DNA of 64,000 bases from Ancylobacter moscoviensis (GCF_007559435.1 NZ_VMBP01000002.1:62001-126000), one strand, 5' to 3'; positions 50,221 to 62,115 are shown, counted from the first letter of the stretch. Translations and numbers: made by a program. The notes: generated by a model not told the origin, from the sequence alone.

Positions 50221-51330
50221 ATGATCGAGATCGACATCCGCCTCGCCCGTCCGGGCGGCTTCGCGCTGGAGAGCGCCTTCACCGCGCCTGGCGCCGGGGT
50301 CACGGCGCTGTTCGGGCGTTCGGGCGCCGGCAAGACGACTATCATCCAGGCGGTGGCGGGCGTCGTGCGGCCGGACGCCGGGCGCATCGCCGTGGGCGGC
50401 GAGGTCTTCTTCGACGCCGCGCGGGGCATCGACCTGCCGATCGAGGCGCGCCGCACCGGCTACGTCTTCCAGGACGCGCGGCTGTTTCCGCACCTGCTGG
50501 TGGAGAGCAACCTGCGCTATGGCGAGCGGCGCAGCCGGGCGGCGGAGCGGCCGATCCGCTTCGAGGCGGTGGTCGAGCTGCTCGGCATCGGCCATCTGCT
50601 GAAGCGCCGGCCGCACACGCTCTCCGGCGGCGAGCGCCAGCGCGTCGCCATCGGGCGGGCGCTGCTCGCCCAGCCGCGGCTGCTGCTGATGGATGAGCCG
50701 CTGGCGGCGCTCGACGAGGCGCGCAAGGCCGAGATCCTGCCCTATCTGGAGCGGCTGCGCGACGAGATGGGCCTGCCGATCCTCTATGTCAGCCATTCCA
50801 TCGACGAGGTGCTGCGCCTGTCCGACATGGTTGTGGCGCTGCGCGACGGGCGGCAGGTCGCGGCCGGGCCGGTGGCCGAGGTGATGTCGCAGCCGGAGAT
50901 CCTGCCGGTGGTCGGCCGCTTCGATGTCGGCACGCTGCTGGAATGCGTGGTGAGCCGGCACGATGCCGATTACGCGCTCTCCAGCCTCGCCTTTGCCGGC
51001 GGCGAGCTGCGCGTGCCGCAGGTGGACCTGCCGGTCGGCGCCCGGGTGCGGGCGAGGGTGCGGGCGCGCGACGTCGCCATCGCGCTGGCGCGGCCGCAGG
51101 ACGTCTCGGTCTCCAACCTGCTGGCGGCGACGGTCGAGGAGGTGCGCCTGCAGGAGGGGCCCTATGCCGACGTGGCGCTGGCCGTCGGACCGGGGCGGCT
51201 GGCCTCGATGGTGACGCGCGAGAGCGTCGAGCGGCTCGGCCTGCGGCCGGGAATGCCGGTCTGGGCGATGATCAAGACCGTTGCCGTCGACAGCCGCAGC
51301 CCGGACTTCGGCGGCCCGGCGACCCCTTAG
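50221..51330 (+). CDS. modC: Molybdate ABC transporter ATP-binding protein ModC
   Basis: A 369-residue ABC ATPase driving molybdate import. Walker A FGRSGAGKT is at residues 31-39, signature LSGGERQRVAIGRAL near 135-149, and Walker B LLLMDEPLAALDEARK near 156-171. The C-terminal ~75 residues form a Mop/TOBE domain (ISVSNLL-type motif seen as VSVSNLLAATVEEV), which binds molybdate for feedback control. Its TAG stop overlaps the stop of the convergent small membrane-protein gene by two bases. Confidence 0.95.
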   Translation: MIEIDIRLARPGGFALESAFTAPGAGVTALFGRSGAGKTTIIQAVAGVVRPDAGRIAVGGEVFFDAARGIDLPIEARRTGYVFQDARLFPHLLVESNLRYGERRSRAAERPIRFEAVVELLGIGHLLKRRPHTLSGGERQRVAIGRALLAQPRLLLMDEPLAALDEARKAEILPYLERLRDEMGLPILYVSHSIDEVLRLSDMVVALRDGRQVAAGPVAEVMSQPEILPVVGRFDVGTLLECVVSRHDADYALSSLAFAGGELRVPQVDLPVGARVRARVRARDVAIALARPQDVSVSNLLAATVEEVRLQEGPYADVALAVGPGRLASMVTRESVERLGLRPGMPVWAMIKTVAVDSRSPDFGGPATP

Positions 51331-51524
51331 GGATCCTGCTGGATGATCGGGGGGACGCCGGGGCCGACGGCGGCCTCGTCGCTGATGAAGCCGACGATGG
51401 CGAGGACGATCAGCGCGACGACGAGCACCACCAGCGCGCCGCGCACGCCATAGGCGCGATGGCTGATGAAGCCGGTGGCTATGAGCAGCAGCAGGACGAG
51501 GATGATGAGGATGATGGTCTGCAT
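51327..51524 (-). CDS. Small two-helix membrane protein, function unknown
   Basis: A 65-residue protein with two hydrophobic segments (about residues 2-19 and 27-49) joined by SHRAYGVRG. No domain is recognised. GGAGG four to five bases before the ATG at 51524 is a strong ribosome-binding site. It converges on modC with overlapping stop codons and lies just downstream of the ModE-type regulator on the same strand, so it may share its transcript. Confidence 0.6.
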   Translation of the reverse strand: MQTIILIILVLLLLIATGFISHRAYGVRGALVVLVVALIVLAIVGFISDEAAVGPGVPPIIQQDP

Positions 51525-51572
51525 GGGGCCTCCGCCCTGCGAGAACACGGCCGATGGGGCGAAGGTTCCTCG

Positions 51573-52001
51573 CTACCCCTCGGCTTTTTCCCGCGTGGTC
51601 TCCGGCGCCTTCCCGGCGGGCGAGAGGGCGGCGCGCAACTCCTCGACGGCCGAGCGGGTGGCGGCGGCGCTGCGCTGCTCGATCTCGCGATAGAGCGCGA
51701 TCAGCCGTTCGCCGAAGGGGGTGAGGTCGGTGCCGTGGCCGCGTCGTCCGGGATGGGTCTCCACCACCGGCTCGCGGAAATTGCGGCCGATCTCGTCCAC
51801 CAGCAGCCAGGCGCGCCGGTAGCTCATGCCCATGCGGCGGGCGGCCGACAGGATGGAGCGCTCGGCGCGGATGGTCTCCAGCAGCTCGATCATGCCCGGC
51901 CCGACGTGTCGTCCGTCGCCGAAATAGACGCGGATGAACAGCCCGTCGCGCGGCCGGGGTGCGGCCGTTTCGTCTGCTTCTTCAATGTTCTGCGGTGCCA
52001 T
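51573..52001 (-). CDS. ModE-type winged-helix regulator lacking molybdate-binding domains
   Basis: A 142-residue protein with the N-terminal DNA-binding domain of ModE: GPGMIELLETIRAERSILSA, then the helix-turn-helix RRMGMSYRRAWLLVDEIGRNF (about residues 56-76) and the wing THPGRRGHGTDLTPFGERLI. The tandem Mop domains of full-length ModE (about 260 residues) are missing, so it cannot bind molybdate in the classical way. It is close to modABC, which has a ModE-like operator, so it probably regulates that operon; how it senses the metal is unknown. Short ModE-like proteins are common in alphaproteobacteria. Confidence 0.82.
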   Translation of the reverse strand: MAPQNIEEADETAAPRPRDGLFIRVYFGDGRHVGPGMIELLETIRAERSILSAARRMGMSYRRAWLLVDEIGRNFREPVVETHPGRRGHGTDLTPFGERLIALYREIEQRSAAATRSAVEELRAALSPAGKAPETTREKAEG

Positions 52002-52058
52002 GCGCGCCCCTTCCCACGAACGCGATGTTAGGGGAAGAGGCGCGGGGCGGGAACCCGC

Positions 52059-53429
52059 TCAGGCGGCCCTCATCCGGGGACGGCGGCGGGCGAAGGCGAG
52101 GTCGAGCAGCACCATGACCAGCAGCGAGGCGCCGACCAGCGGGAAGATGAGCCCGACGACCGCCATGAGGGCGATGAGGCCGCGCATCACCGAGCCGTCC
52201 GCCGGCGCCGGCGGGATGCCGAGCGAGCCCCTGGGGCGGCGCTTCCACCACATCACCCCGGCCGAGACCGACATGAGGATGACGGCGAGGCACAGGGCCA
52301 GCATGAAGAGCTGGTTCGCCAGCCCGTATTCCTGGCCCATATGCACGTTGATGCCCCATTCCATCGCCTTGGCGGCCGGGCCGTAATCGGCATAGCTCAT
52401 GTCGAGCAGGGGCTTGCCGCTGTACTGGTCGAGATGGACGACGCGCTGCCGCGCGAGGTCGTCCGGGTAGACGGCGGCGGAATAGACGCCGGCCAGGCCG
52501 CCGGGCAGGCTGAGCGCGTAGCCCGGCGCGAGGCCGAGCCGCTCGAAGGTGGCCGCCGCCTCATCAATGCCGACGGGCGCGCCGGCGGGCGGGCCCGATT
52601 CCGGCATCCTCGCCTGCTCCAGCGACCAGGCGGTCGGGCCGTTGGCGTGGGCGAGGTGTTCGTCCGACATCGGCACGTTCACGTAGAGGCCGGCCGGATA
52701 GCCGTAATTCGAGCTGTTCGCCCATTCGTTGACCTTCGCGCCCCACAGCACCGACCACGGCATGCCGGACAGCGACAGGAAGCCGATGGCGAGGCCGGCG
52801 AAGGCGCCGGTGACGGCGTGTAGGTCGCGCCAGAAGACGCGCCGGCCCGGCGTGCCGCGCACGGTGACGACGCCCCCGCGCTGGCGGCGCGGCCACCAGA
52901 GATAGAAGCCGGTGCCGACCAGCAGGATCGACCAGCCGCCGACGATCTCGATGACGCCGTTGGCGATGGGGCCGAACTCGGCGAGGCTGTGGAGCCGGCG
53001 GACGAGCCACATGACGGTGCCCCTGTCGGCGAGCTCGCCGAGCACGCGGGCATCGTAGGGATCGACATAGACCGAGCGGCGGGCGCCCTCGGCGGTCTTC
53101 ACGACAACCTCGGCGGAGGTTTCCGGCGTCGCCGGCATGATGACCTTGAGCACCGTGCCGGGACGCGCGGCGAGCGCCGCTTCGGTCCAGGCGGAAGGCG
53201 GGCGGACGGCGCTCTCGCGCAGCGCCACCTGCTTGAGGTCGCGGTGCCAGAGGCCGTCGATCTCGTCGCGGAAGAGATAGAGCCCGCCGGTGACGGCGAG
53301 CAGGACCATGAAGGGCAGTACCATCAGGCCGGCATAGAAGTGCCAGCGCCAGACGGCGCGGTAGAGGCTGGCCGAGCGGTCTCCCGCCTCGGCGGGCGCC
53401 GGGGCGGCGCGCGTGGCTGTCGCGTTCAT
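52059..53429 (-). CDS. PepSY-associated transmembrane protein
   Basis: A 456-residue inner-membrane protein of the PepSY-TM family. It has four main transmembrane helices (about residues 35-55, 155-175, 205-225 and 375-395) plus a C-terminal pair near 415-440. The first helix motif RWHFYAGLMVLPFMVLLAVT and RRLHSLAEFG are family-typical, and His residues in RWHFYAG, RLHSLAE, DLHAVTGAFAG and NVHMGQEYG could bind heme, as in related membrane reductases. Such proteins often accompany iron or copper uptake. Here it lies upstream of nothing metal-specific but directly downstream of the PCuAC and DUF2946 genes on the same strand. Confidence 0.85.
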   Translation of the reverse strand: MNATATRAAPAPAEAGDRSASLYRAVWRWHFYAGLMVLPFMVLLAVTGGLYLFRDEIDGLWHRDLKQVALRESAVRPPSAWTEAALAARPGTVLKVIMPATPETSAEVVVKTAEGARRSVYVDPYDARVLGELADRGTVMWLVRRLHSLAEFGPIANGVIEIVGGWSILLVGTGFYLWWPRRQRGGVVTVRGTPGRRVFWRDLHAVTGAFAGLAIGFLSLSGMPWSVLWGAKVNEWANSSNYGYPAGLYVNVPMSDEHLAHANGPTAWSLEQARMPESGPPAGAPVGIDEAAATFERLGLAPGYALSLPGGLAGVYSAAVYPDDLARQRVVHLDQYSGKPLLDMSYADYGPAAKAMEWGINVHMGQEYGLANQLFMLALCLAVILMSVSAGVMWWKRRPRGSLGIPPAPADGSVMRGLIALMAVVGLIFPLVGASLLVMVLLDLAFARRRPRMRAA

Positions 53430-53523
53430 CGGAACGATCCGGAAATAAGGGGCACATGGGCGCGCGTCGGCGCTGCCGGCCGTCAGCTGCGACGGCCGGC
53501 CTCTCCTCGCGCGGCGGGACGGG

Positions 53524-54078
53524 TCAGTTGGCCGGCGTGGCGTGGCCGCTATGGCCGTCGTGCCCGGCGGGCTGGGCGCCCTGCGGGCCGCCCATGCCTT
53601 CGACCTTGAACTCGACGTTCACCGTGCCCGCCTTGGCGAAGGTGAGTGTGCCCTTGAAGGATTCGCCCTGCTTCAGCGGCTGCTTGAGCCCCATCATCAT
53701 GAGGTGGTAGCCGCCCGGCGCCAGCTTGACCTCGCCGCCGGCCGGAATCTCCAGCCCGTCGGCGAGCATGCGCATGTTCATGACGCCGTCCTTGACGCTC
53801 ATCTCGTGGATTTCCACGCGCTCGGCGACCTCGGCGGTGGCGGCGACGAGGCGGTCGGCCTCCTTGCCGTCGTTCTCGACGGTGAGGTAGCCGCCGCCGA
53901 CCTTGGCGCCGGCGGGCGTCATGCGTGCCCAGGGATGGCCGATCTCAAGCTCGCCGAGCTTGAACTCGTGCGCCGCGACGGGCTGCATGGCGAAGAGGGC
54001 GAGGGCGGCGGCGAGGGTGAGGAAGCCGATGCGGTCCTCGGTGTGGCGCAGCACGCGGTTCAGCATGAAGCGGATCAT
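53524..54078 (-). CDS. PCuAC-type periplasmic copper chaperone
   Basis: A 184-residue secreted protein. The signal segment covers about residues 17-36 (ending VAAHEF). The PCuAC core follows: HPWARMTPAGAKVGGGYLTVEN is typical, and the Cu(I) ligands fit H-M-X-M: HEMSVKDGVMNMRM and, about 20 residues later, YHLMMMGL. The tail ends with a His-rich HDGHSGHATPAN. PCuAC proteins deliver Cu(I) to the CuA/CuB centres of cytochrome oxidase. It lies between a DUF2946 gene and a PepSY-TM gene on the same strand, suggesting a small copper-handling operon. Confidence 0.9.
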   Translation of the reverse strand: MIRFMLNRVLRHTEDRIGFLTLAAALALFAMQPVAAHEFKLGELEIGHPWARMTPAGAKVGGGYLTVENDGKEADRLVAATAEVAERVEIHEMSVKDGVMNMRMLADGLEIPAGGEVKLAPGGYHLMMMGLKQPLKQGESFKGTLTFAKAGTVNVEFKVEGMGGPQGAQPAGHDGHSGHATPAN

Positions 54079-54156
54079 GGGAGCACTCCCTTTGCCGGCG
54101 GGCTCTGTGCGCGGCCGGCGGTTCGACTGACATTCGACGGATTGGAAGGGTCGAGG

Positions 54157-54567
54157 TCAGGCGAGGGGAGGGGCGCGGGTGTGCCGGGGCGAGCGCTCGA
54201 CGCCGAGGGCGACGGCGGCGCTGCGCGGCACCACCTTGCGCAGCAGGACCGCCGCGGACGGGGCGGCGAGGCTGATCGAAGCGGGCGGTGGCAAGCCGGC
54301 GCCGGCCGACATCTGGCAGCCGGTGGTGCAGCAGTCGGGGGTGTGGTGGGCCGGCTCGTCCGGCGAGGAAGGAGCGTTATGCGCGCCGACGCAGAGCACC
54401 TGCCCGAAGGCGTCCAGCGCGACGCCGCTCGCGGCATGGGCGCCGCTGGCGAGGCCGCCGAGCAGCGTCTGCAGCACGATGAGATAGGCGACCGCGAGCG
54501 CCAGCGCCATCTGGCGCAGCGTCGTGGCGGACGTCCTGCCGCCGGGGTGCCTGTGTTCGGGCTGCAT
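54157..54567 (-). CDS. DUF2946 family protein, probably copper-associated
   Basis: A 136-residue protein with an N-terminal hydrophobic signal or anchor (about residues 18-44). A Cys/His-rich middle follows (LCVGAHN, HHTPDCCTTGCQM), then a hydrophobic segment and a Pro/Arg-rich end (HTRAPPLA). This is the DUF2946 layout. The family often neighbours copper chaperones and TonB receptors, as here with PCuAC downstream; its function is unknown. Cys and His residues are positioned to bind a metal. ATG at 54567; no strong ribosome-binding site was seen. Confidence 0.75.
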   Translation of the reverse strand: MQPEHRHPGGRTSATTLRQMALALAVAYLIVLQTLLGGLASGAHAASGVALDAFGQVLCVGAHNAPSSPDEPAHHTPDCCTTGCQMSAGAGLPPPASISLAAPSAAVLLRKVVPRSAAVALGVERSPRHTRAPPLA

Positions 54568-54656
54568 CGGAAAGCTCGCTCCCTCGCCCGCGATCTAGCA
54601 CAGGCGAGGGAGGGGAGGAACAGCGGCACGGCGCCGCTGGCGGGCGTCCGGCGGAG

Positions 54657-55496
<840 letters not shown>

Positions 55497-55509
55497 GTGG
55501 CCGCGCTCC

Positions 55510-56832
<1,323 letters not shown>

Positions 56833-56846
56833 GTGCGTCCTCCTGA

Positions 56847-56904
56847 GCCCGCGCGAGCCAGCGCGGGCGCCCCGTGGGGCGGACGGCGGGGTTCGGGCCC
56901 CGCC
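56847..56904 (-). repeat. Three consecutive hairpins between xylF and xylH
   Basis: GCCCGCGC/GCGCGGGC (56847-56868), GCCCC/GGGGC (56869-56880) and GGCGGGG/CCCCGCC (56885-56904) follow each other in the short xylF-xylH gap. None is followed by a U-run on the reverse strand. Such stems often protect the 3' end of binding-protein mRNA and lower read-through into the permease gene. Confidence 0.6.
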
Positions 56905-56922
56905 GCGGTTGTCACGCCCGGA

Positions 56923-57963
56923 TCAGTTGCAGGCCTTCACCGTACCGGGCTTCACGCCCTGGCAGACGGTGGCCTTCGGCACCCAGCCGGCCTCGATGAT
57001 CACGTCGAGATTGTCCTTGGTGATCGGGACGGGCTTCAGGAAGGTGGAGTTCATCGGCACGCCCTTCGGGCCGCCGGTGAAGCTGGTGGTGCCCGGCACG
57101 GCCTTGGGATCGGTGCCCTTGGCGAGGGTGAGCGCGATCTCCGCCGCGTGCTTGCCGAGCTCGCGCGAATCCTTCCACACCGACACGGTCTGGGTGCCGA
57201 GCGCCACGCGGTTCAGCGCCGCGAAGTCGGCGTCCTGGCCGGAGACCGGCACGGAGCCGGCGAGGCCCTGCGCGGCGAGCGCGGCCACGGCGCCGCCCGC
57301 GGTGCCGTCGTTGGAGGCGACGACGGCATCGACCTTGTTGTTGGTGGCGGTCAGGAACTGCTCGGTGTTGCGCTGGGCGTTGGCCGGCAGCCAGCTGTCG
57401 GTATAGGCCTCGCCGACATTCTTGATGTCGCCCTTGTCGATGGCGGGCTTGAGCACTTCCATTTGGCCAGAGAACAGGAAGTCGGCGTTCGGGTCGGAGG
57501 CCGAGCCCTTGATGAAGATGTAGTTGCCCTTCGGCTTGAGCTTCAGCACCTCGGCGGCCTGGAGGCGACCGACCTCCTTGTTGTCGAAGGTGATGTAGTA
57601 GGCATAGGGGTTCTCGATCAGCCGGTCATAGCCGACCACCGGGATGCCCTCGTTCTGCGCCTTGGTGATGGCGGGGGCGATGGCGTCGGAATCCTGCGCC
57701 AGGATGATGAGGGCGTTGGCGCCCTGAGCGATCAGCGCCTCGACGTCCGAGAGCTGCTTGGCCGCCGAGGACTGGGCATCGGCGGAGATGTACTTGGCGC
57801 CGGCGGCTTCCAGCGCCTTCTTGATCGCCGCCTCGTCGGTCTTCCAGCGCTCTTCCTGGAAGTTGGACCAGCTCACGCCGACCACGACGTCCTGGGCACG
57901 CGCGGCGCCGGCCGCCACGAGCGTGGCAAAGGCGGCGGCCGTGATCATCAGTTTCAGCTTCAT
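56923..57963 (-). CDS. xylF: D-xylose ABC transporter substrate-binding protein XylF
   Basis: A 346-residue periplasmic sugar-binding protein. The signal peptide covers residues 1-23 (GAARAQ). The mature domain starts [20 protein letters not shown], the classic XylF N-terminal ligand loop. [32 protein letters not shown] and [20 protein letters not shown] are also typical. GGGAGG is close to the ATG at 57963. It is the first gene of the leftward xylF-xylH-xylG operon and faces the LacI regulator gene across a 299-bp region that contains a palindromic operator. Confidence 0.94.
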   Translation of the reverse strand: MKLKLMITAAAFATLVAAGAARAQDVVVGVSWSNFQEERWKTDEAAIKKALEAAGAKYISADAQSSAAKQLSDVEALIAQGANALIILAQDSDAIAPAITKAQNEGIPVVGYDRLIENPYAYYITFDNKEVGRLQAAEVLKLKPKGNYIFIKGSASDPNADFLFSGQMEVLKPAIDKGDIKNVGEAYTDSWLPANAQRNTEQFLTATNNKVDAVVASNDGTAGGAVAALAAQGLAGSVPVSGQDADFAALNRVALGTQTVSVWKDSRELGKHAAEIALTLAKGTDPKAVPGTTSFTGGPKGVPMNSTFLKPVPITKDNLDVIIEAGWVPKATVCQGVKPGTVKACN

Positions 57964-58056
57964 GCTTTCCTCCCAAATGGGTGCGATTCCCGAGTGCCGC
58001 CCGGCTTGGCCGCCTTCCCGCGAGAATGTCGCGGGGGGCATGCATGCCGCGGTCTG

Positions 58057-58076
58057 CTTGACGTTCGAACCTCAAG
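58057..58076. promoter_or_regulatory. Near-perfect 20-bp palindrome, candidate LacI-family operator
   Basis: CTTGACGTTCGAACCTCAAG is symmetric at 18 of 20 positions around TTCGAA. It lies 94 bp upstream of the xylF start in the xylF-regulator gap, where a LacI-family operator is expected. A second perfect palindrome, GGCATGCATGCC, is at 58037-58048. Confidence 0.6.
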
Positions 58077-58234
58077 CGGGTCGAATTTCGTCGTATTCTT
58101 GATCGGCCTGTCGAGGGCCGACGTCATTCCGGACACCTCGTCCTGCGGGGTGATCGACATGAACCTACCAAATCGCGAGCCCCGGCGCCTTCCTTACTTG
58201 GTCTAGTGGACGACGGCGCGCGATGAGTTGCGTA

Positions 58235-58249
58235 CCTCAGATTTTGAGG
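58235..58249. promoter_or_regulatory. Second inverted repeat before the LacI-family gene
   Basis: CCTCA-GATTT-TGAGG lies 13 bp before the regulator's start and shares the CCTCA half with the operator at 58057-58076. It may allow autoregulation, but the short arms make this weak. Confidence 0.35.
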
Positions 58250-58262
58250 GCAACATGGCGAC

Positions 58263-59300
58263 ATGTCCAGAGGTGTTTCGCGCATAACCCTGCAAGACGT
58301 GGCCCGCGAGGCCGGCGTTTCGCTGGCGACGGCCGACCGCGTGCTCAACGGCCGGGCCGGCGTGCGCGGCGTGACGGCGGAGCGCGTGCGCGATGCGGTG
58401 GTGCGGCTCGGCTACCGTCCGAACCTCGCGGCGGCGCGTCTCGCGCGGGGGGAAACCTACCGTTTCTGCTTCGTGCTGCCGGTCGGCACCAACGTCTTCA
58501 TGCGGCTGTTGGCCGAGCAGGTCTCGAATACCGCGAGCTGGCTGGCCGCCAACAACGCCTATATCGACACGCTGCGTGTCGACGTGTTCGCGCCGGAGAC
58601 GCTGGCCTCGGCGCTGGAGGGGCTCGTCGGTCATTATGACGGCATCGCCGTGGTGGCGCTCGACCATCCGCGGGTGCGGGCGGCGATCGACGACCTCGCT
58701 TCCGCCGGTGTCGCCGTGGTGACGCTGGTCTCGGATGTGCCGTCCTCGCACCGCCTTCATTACGTCGGCATCGACAACATCGCCGCCGGCCGCACCGCCG
58801 CGACGCTGCTCGGGCGCTTCGCCGGGGGACGGCGGGGCACGGTGGGGCTGATCGTCGGAACGCCGGCGCTGCGCGACCATGCCGAGCGCCAGTTCGGCTT
58901 CACCCAGGTGCTGGCGGGCGAATATCTGGCGCTGAAGGTGCTGCCGGTGGAGGAAAGCCTCGACGAGGACGAGCGGACCGAGGCCATCGTCGCCCGGATG
59001 CTGCGCGACGCGTCCGATCTCGTGGGCCTCTACAATGCCGGCGCGGGCAATCGCGGCGTCGCGGCGGCGATTTCGGCCGCCAACCGCGCCGACGACCTGA
59101 TCTTCATCGGCCACGACCTGACCGACGACACGCGACGCTTCCTGCTGCGGGGGGTGATGGACGCGGTGATCAACCAGGATGCCGGGCACCAGTCGCGCTC
59201 GGCCGCCCGGGTGCTGCTGGCGCACTGCGCCGGCGAGCCGCTGTTGAACGAACAGGAACGTATCCGCATCGACATCTTCGTGCGAGACAACCTGCCGTGA
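58263..59300 (+). CDS. LacI-family regulator of xylose genes
   Basis: A 345-residue transcription factor. The LacI helix-turn-helix is at the N-terminus (ITLQDVAREAGVSLATADRVLNGR, here read as ITLQDVAREAGVSLATADRV, residues 8-27), with the hinge helix PNLAAARLARG near 60. A periplasmic-binding-protein-like sensor domain follows (about residues 68-340), including HYVGIDNIAAGRTAATLL and RQFGFTQVLAGEYL. Its position between xylF and xylB makes control of both xylose units likely, with a sugar as inducer. The ATG at 58263 is used. Confidence 0.88.
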   Translation: MSRGVSRITLQDVAREAGVSLATADRVLNGRAGVRGVTAERVRDAVVRLGYRPNLAAARLARGETYRFCFVLPVGTNVFMRLLAEQVSNTASWLAANNAYIDTLRVDVFAPETLASALEGLVGHYDGIAVVALDHPRVRAAIDDLASAGVAVVTLVSDVPSSHRLHYVGIDNIAAGRTAATLLGRFAGGRRGTVGLIVGTPALRDHAERQFGFTQVLAGEYLALKVLPVEESLDEDERTEAIVARMLRDASDLVGLYNAGAGNRGVAAAISAANRADDLIFIGHDLTDDTRRFLLRGVMDAVINQDAGHQSRSAARVLLAHCAGEPLLNEQERIRIDIFVRDNLP

Positions 59301-59335
59301 TTCCCCAGTTCAGTCGTGTCGAAAGGGAGTGAGGC

Positions 59336-60793
59336 ATGTTTCTCGGCCTCGATATTGGAACGTCCGCCATCAAGGCCGTGCTGGTCGACGACGCGCAGAG
59401 CGTCGTCGCGACCGCCGAGACGCCGCTGGCGATTTCCCGCCCGCAGCCGGGCTTCAGCGAGCAGAACCCGGAAGACTGGTGGCAGGCGACGCTCTCCAGC
59501 ATCGACAAGCTGAAGGCCGAGAAGCCGCAGGCGCTCGCCGCCGTGCGCGGCGTCGGCCTGTCCGGGCAGATGCACGGCGCCGTGCTGCTGGACAAGGCGG
59601 GGGCGGTGCTGCGCCCGGCGATCCTGTGGAATGACGGGCGCTCCTCGGCCGAGTGCCGGGAACTGGAGGAACGCTTCCCGGCGCTGCACCGTGTCGCCGG
59701 CAATCTCGCCTTCCCCGGCTTCACCGCCCCCAAGCTCCTGTGGGTGAGAAAGCACGAGCCGGAGATCTTCGCCCGCATGGCGAAGGTGCTGCTGCCCAAG
59801 GCCTATGTGGGCTATCGCCTGACCGGCGAGATGGTGGAGGAGATGTCCGACGCCTCGGGCACGCTCTGGCTCGACGTTGCCCGGCGCGACTGGTCGGACG
59901 AGGCGCTGGCCGCCACCTATATGAGCCGCGAGAACATGCCGCGTCTCGTCGAGGGCAGCGCGGCCGCCGGACGGCTGATGCCGGAGCTTGCCGCCCGCTG
60001 GGGCATGACGACGCCGCCGGTGTTGGCCGGCGGGGCGGGCGACAATGCCGCCGGGGCGATCGGCCTCGGCGCCATCAAGGCCGGCAACGCCTTCGTTTCG
60101 CTCGGCACCTCGGGCGTGCTGTGGGCGACCACCGACCGCTACGCGCCGAACCCGGAATCGAGCGTCCATGCCTTCTGCCACGCCATACCGGCGACCTGGC
60201 ACCAGATGGGGGTGATCCTCTCCGCCGCCTCGGCGCTGGGATGGTGGTCGAACGTCGCCCAGCAGACGCCAGGCGACCTGCTGGCGCCGCTGGGCGCCGC
60301 GCCGCAGGCGCCCTCCAAGGCGATCTTCCTGCCCTATCTCTCCGGCGAGCGCACGCCGCACAACGACACGAAGATCCGCGCCACCTTCGCCGAGCTCGAC
60401 CATGACGCGACACGCGAGACGATGACGCAGGCGGTGCTCGAAGGCGTCGCCTTCGCCTTCAAGGACTGCCTCGACGCGCTCGGCGCCGCCGGAACGCGGC
60501 TGAGCGAGGCCGACGTGATCGGCGGCGGCTCGCGCTCGCGCTTCTGGATCGCGGTGCTGGCGAGCGTGCTCGGCCTGCCGCTCAACCGGATCGAGGACGG
60601 CGAGCGCGGCGGGGCGTTCGGCGCCGCCCGGCTGGCGCGCATGGCGGCGACCGGCGAGGCGCCGGCCGACATCTGCCTGCCGCCGCGCCGCATCGAGACC
60701 ATCGAGCCCGATCCGGCCCTTCAACAAGCCTATGCGGAACGGCACGCGCTCTACCGGGCGCTGTATCCCGCGCTCAAGGGAGTGACGTCATGA
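59336..60793 (+). CDS. xylB: Xylulokinase XylB
   Basis: A 485-residue FGGY-family kinase phosphorylating D-xylulose to xylulose 5-phosphate. The first ATP-binding motif [17 protein letters not shown] is at residues 3-19, the substrate site [12 protein letters not shown] near 75, [11 protein letters not shown] near 98, and [14 protein letters not shown] near 230 carries the catalytic Asp. [18 protein letters not shown] is the C-terminal adenosine motif. AAAGGGAG lies 6-8 bases before the ATG. Its stop overlaps the xylA start by ATGA. Confidence 0.95.
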   Translation: MFLGLDIGTSAIKAVLVDDAQSVVATAETPLAISRPQPGFSEQNPEDWWQATLSSIDKLKAEKPQALAAVRGVGLSGQMHGAVLLDKAGAVLRPAILWNDGRSSAECRELEERFPALHRVAGNLAFPGFTAPKLLWVRKHEPEIFARMAKVLLPKAYVGYRLTGEMVEEMSDASGTLWLDVARRDWSDEALAATYMSRENMPRLVEGSAAAGRLMPELAARWGMTTPPVLAGGAGDNAAGAIGLGAIKAGNAFVSLGTSGVLWATTDRYAPNPESSVHAFCHAIPATWHQMGVILSAASALGWWSNVAQQTPGDLLAPLGAAPQAPSKAIFLPYLSGERTPHNDTKIRATFAELDHDATRETMTQAVLEGVAFAFKDCLDALGAAGTRLSEADVIGGGSRSRFWIAVLASVLGLPLNRIEDGERGGAFGAARLARMAATGEAPADICLPPRRIETIEPDPALQQAYAERHALYRALYPALKGVTS

Positions 60794-62115
60794 ATGCGCC
60801 CGCCGGTTTCTTCGCTTCCACGGAGCCGCTGAAATATGCCGGCCCGGAGAGCCGCGACCCCTTCACCTTCCGCTGGTACGACAAGGACCGCGTGGTGCTG
60901 GGCAAGCGGATGGAGGACCATCTGCGCTTCGCCGTCGCCTACTGGCACAGCTTCACCTGGCCGGGCGGCGACCCCTTCGGCGGCGAGACCTTCCTGCGTC
61001 CGTGGATGCACGGCGCCGACGAGATGGCGCTCGCCCGCGCCAAGGCGGACGTTGCCTTCGAGCTGTTCCGCATCCTCGACGCGCCGTTCTTCGCCTTCCA
61101 TGACCGCGACATCGCTCCCGAGGGCCGCAGCCTGAAGGAGAGCAACGCCAATGTGCGCGCCATCGCCGACATCTTCGCCAGGAAGATGGAGACCTCGAAG
61201 GTGCGCCTGCTCTGGGGCACGGCGAACCTGTTCTCCAACCGCCGCTTCATGGCCGGCGCGGCGACCAACCCGGACCCGGACGTGTTCGCCTATGCCGCCG
61301 CGCAGGTGAAGAACGTGCTGGAGGTGACGCACGAGCTCGGCGGCCAGAACTACGTGCTCTGGGGTGGGCGCGAGGGCTACGAGACGCTGCTGAACACCGA
61401 CCTGAAGAGCGAGCTCGACCATATGGCGCGCTTCCTCAACCTCGTGGTCGAGCACAAGCACAAGATCGGCTTCAAGGGCACGATCCTGATCGAGCCGAAG
61501 CCGCAGGAGCCGACCAAGCACCAGTACGACTTCGATGTCGGCACGGTGTACGGCCTGCTCTGCCGGGCTGGCCTCGAGAAGGAGGTCAAGCTCAACATCG
61601 AGGCCAACCACGCCACGCTCGCCGGCCACAGCTTCGAGCACGAGATCGCCATGGCGGCGGCGCTCGGCGTGTTCGGCTCGATCGACATGAACAAGGGCGA
61701 CGCCCAGTCCGGCTGGGACACCGACCAGTTCCCGACCAATGTCGAGGACACCGCGCTCGCCATGTACGAGATCCTGCGGGCGGGCGGCTACACCACCGGC
61801 GGCACCAATTTCGACGCCAAGGTGCGCCGCCAGTCGATCGAGCCGGAAGACCTCGTCATCGCCCACGCCGCCGCCATGGACGTGTGCGCGCGGGCGCTGC
61901 TGATCGCCGCCGACATGATCGAGGACGGCGCTCTCCAGCATGCGGTGGACGAGCGCTATGCCGGCTGGCAGACGCCGGACGCCAGGGCGATGCTGGCGCC
62001 GGGCTCCTCGCTCGACGTCATCGCCGCGCGGGTGGAAGCCGCCGGCCTCGACCCGCAGCCGCGTTCGGGCCGGCAGGAGCGCTTCGAGGCGCTGGCCGGC
62101 AGCTACCTGCGCTGA
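60790..62115 (+). CDS. xylA: Xylose isomerase XylA
   Basis: A 441-residue class II TIM-barrel isomerase converting D-xylose to D-xylulose. Metal and substrate residues lie in [13 protein letters not shown] (the active-site His-Asp pair near residues 102-105), [33 protein letters not shown], and [37 protein letters not shown] carries the second metal site. Length is normal for the class. It is translated together with xylB and followed by a strong terminator hairpin. Confidence 0.96.
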   Translation: MNAPAGFFASTEPLKYAGPESRDPFTFRWYDKDRVVLGKRMEDHLRFAVAYWHSFTWPGGDPFGGETFLRPWMHGADEMALARAKADVAFELFRILDAPFFAFHDRDIAPEGRSLKESNANVRAIADIFARKMETSKVRLLWGTANLFSNRRFMAGAATNPDPDVFAYAAAQVKNVLEVTHELGGQNYVLWGGREGYETLLNTDLKSELDHMARFLNLVVEHKHKIGFKGTILIEPKPQEPTKHQYDFDVGTVYGLLCRAGLEKEVKLNIEANHATLAGHSFEHEIAMAAALGVFGSIDMNKGDAQSGWDTDQFPTNVEDTALAMYEILRAGGYTTGGTNFDAKVRRQSIEPEDLVIAHAAAMDVCARALLIAADMIEDGALQHAVDERYAGWQTPDARAMLAPGSSLDVIAARVEAAGLDPQPRSGRQERFEALAGSYLR

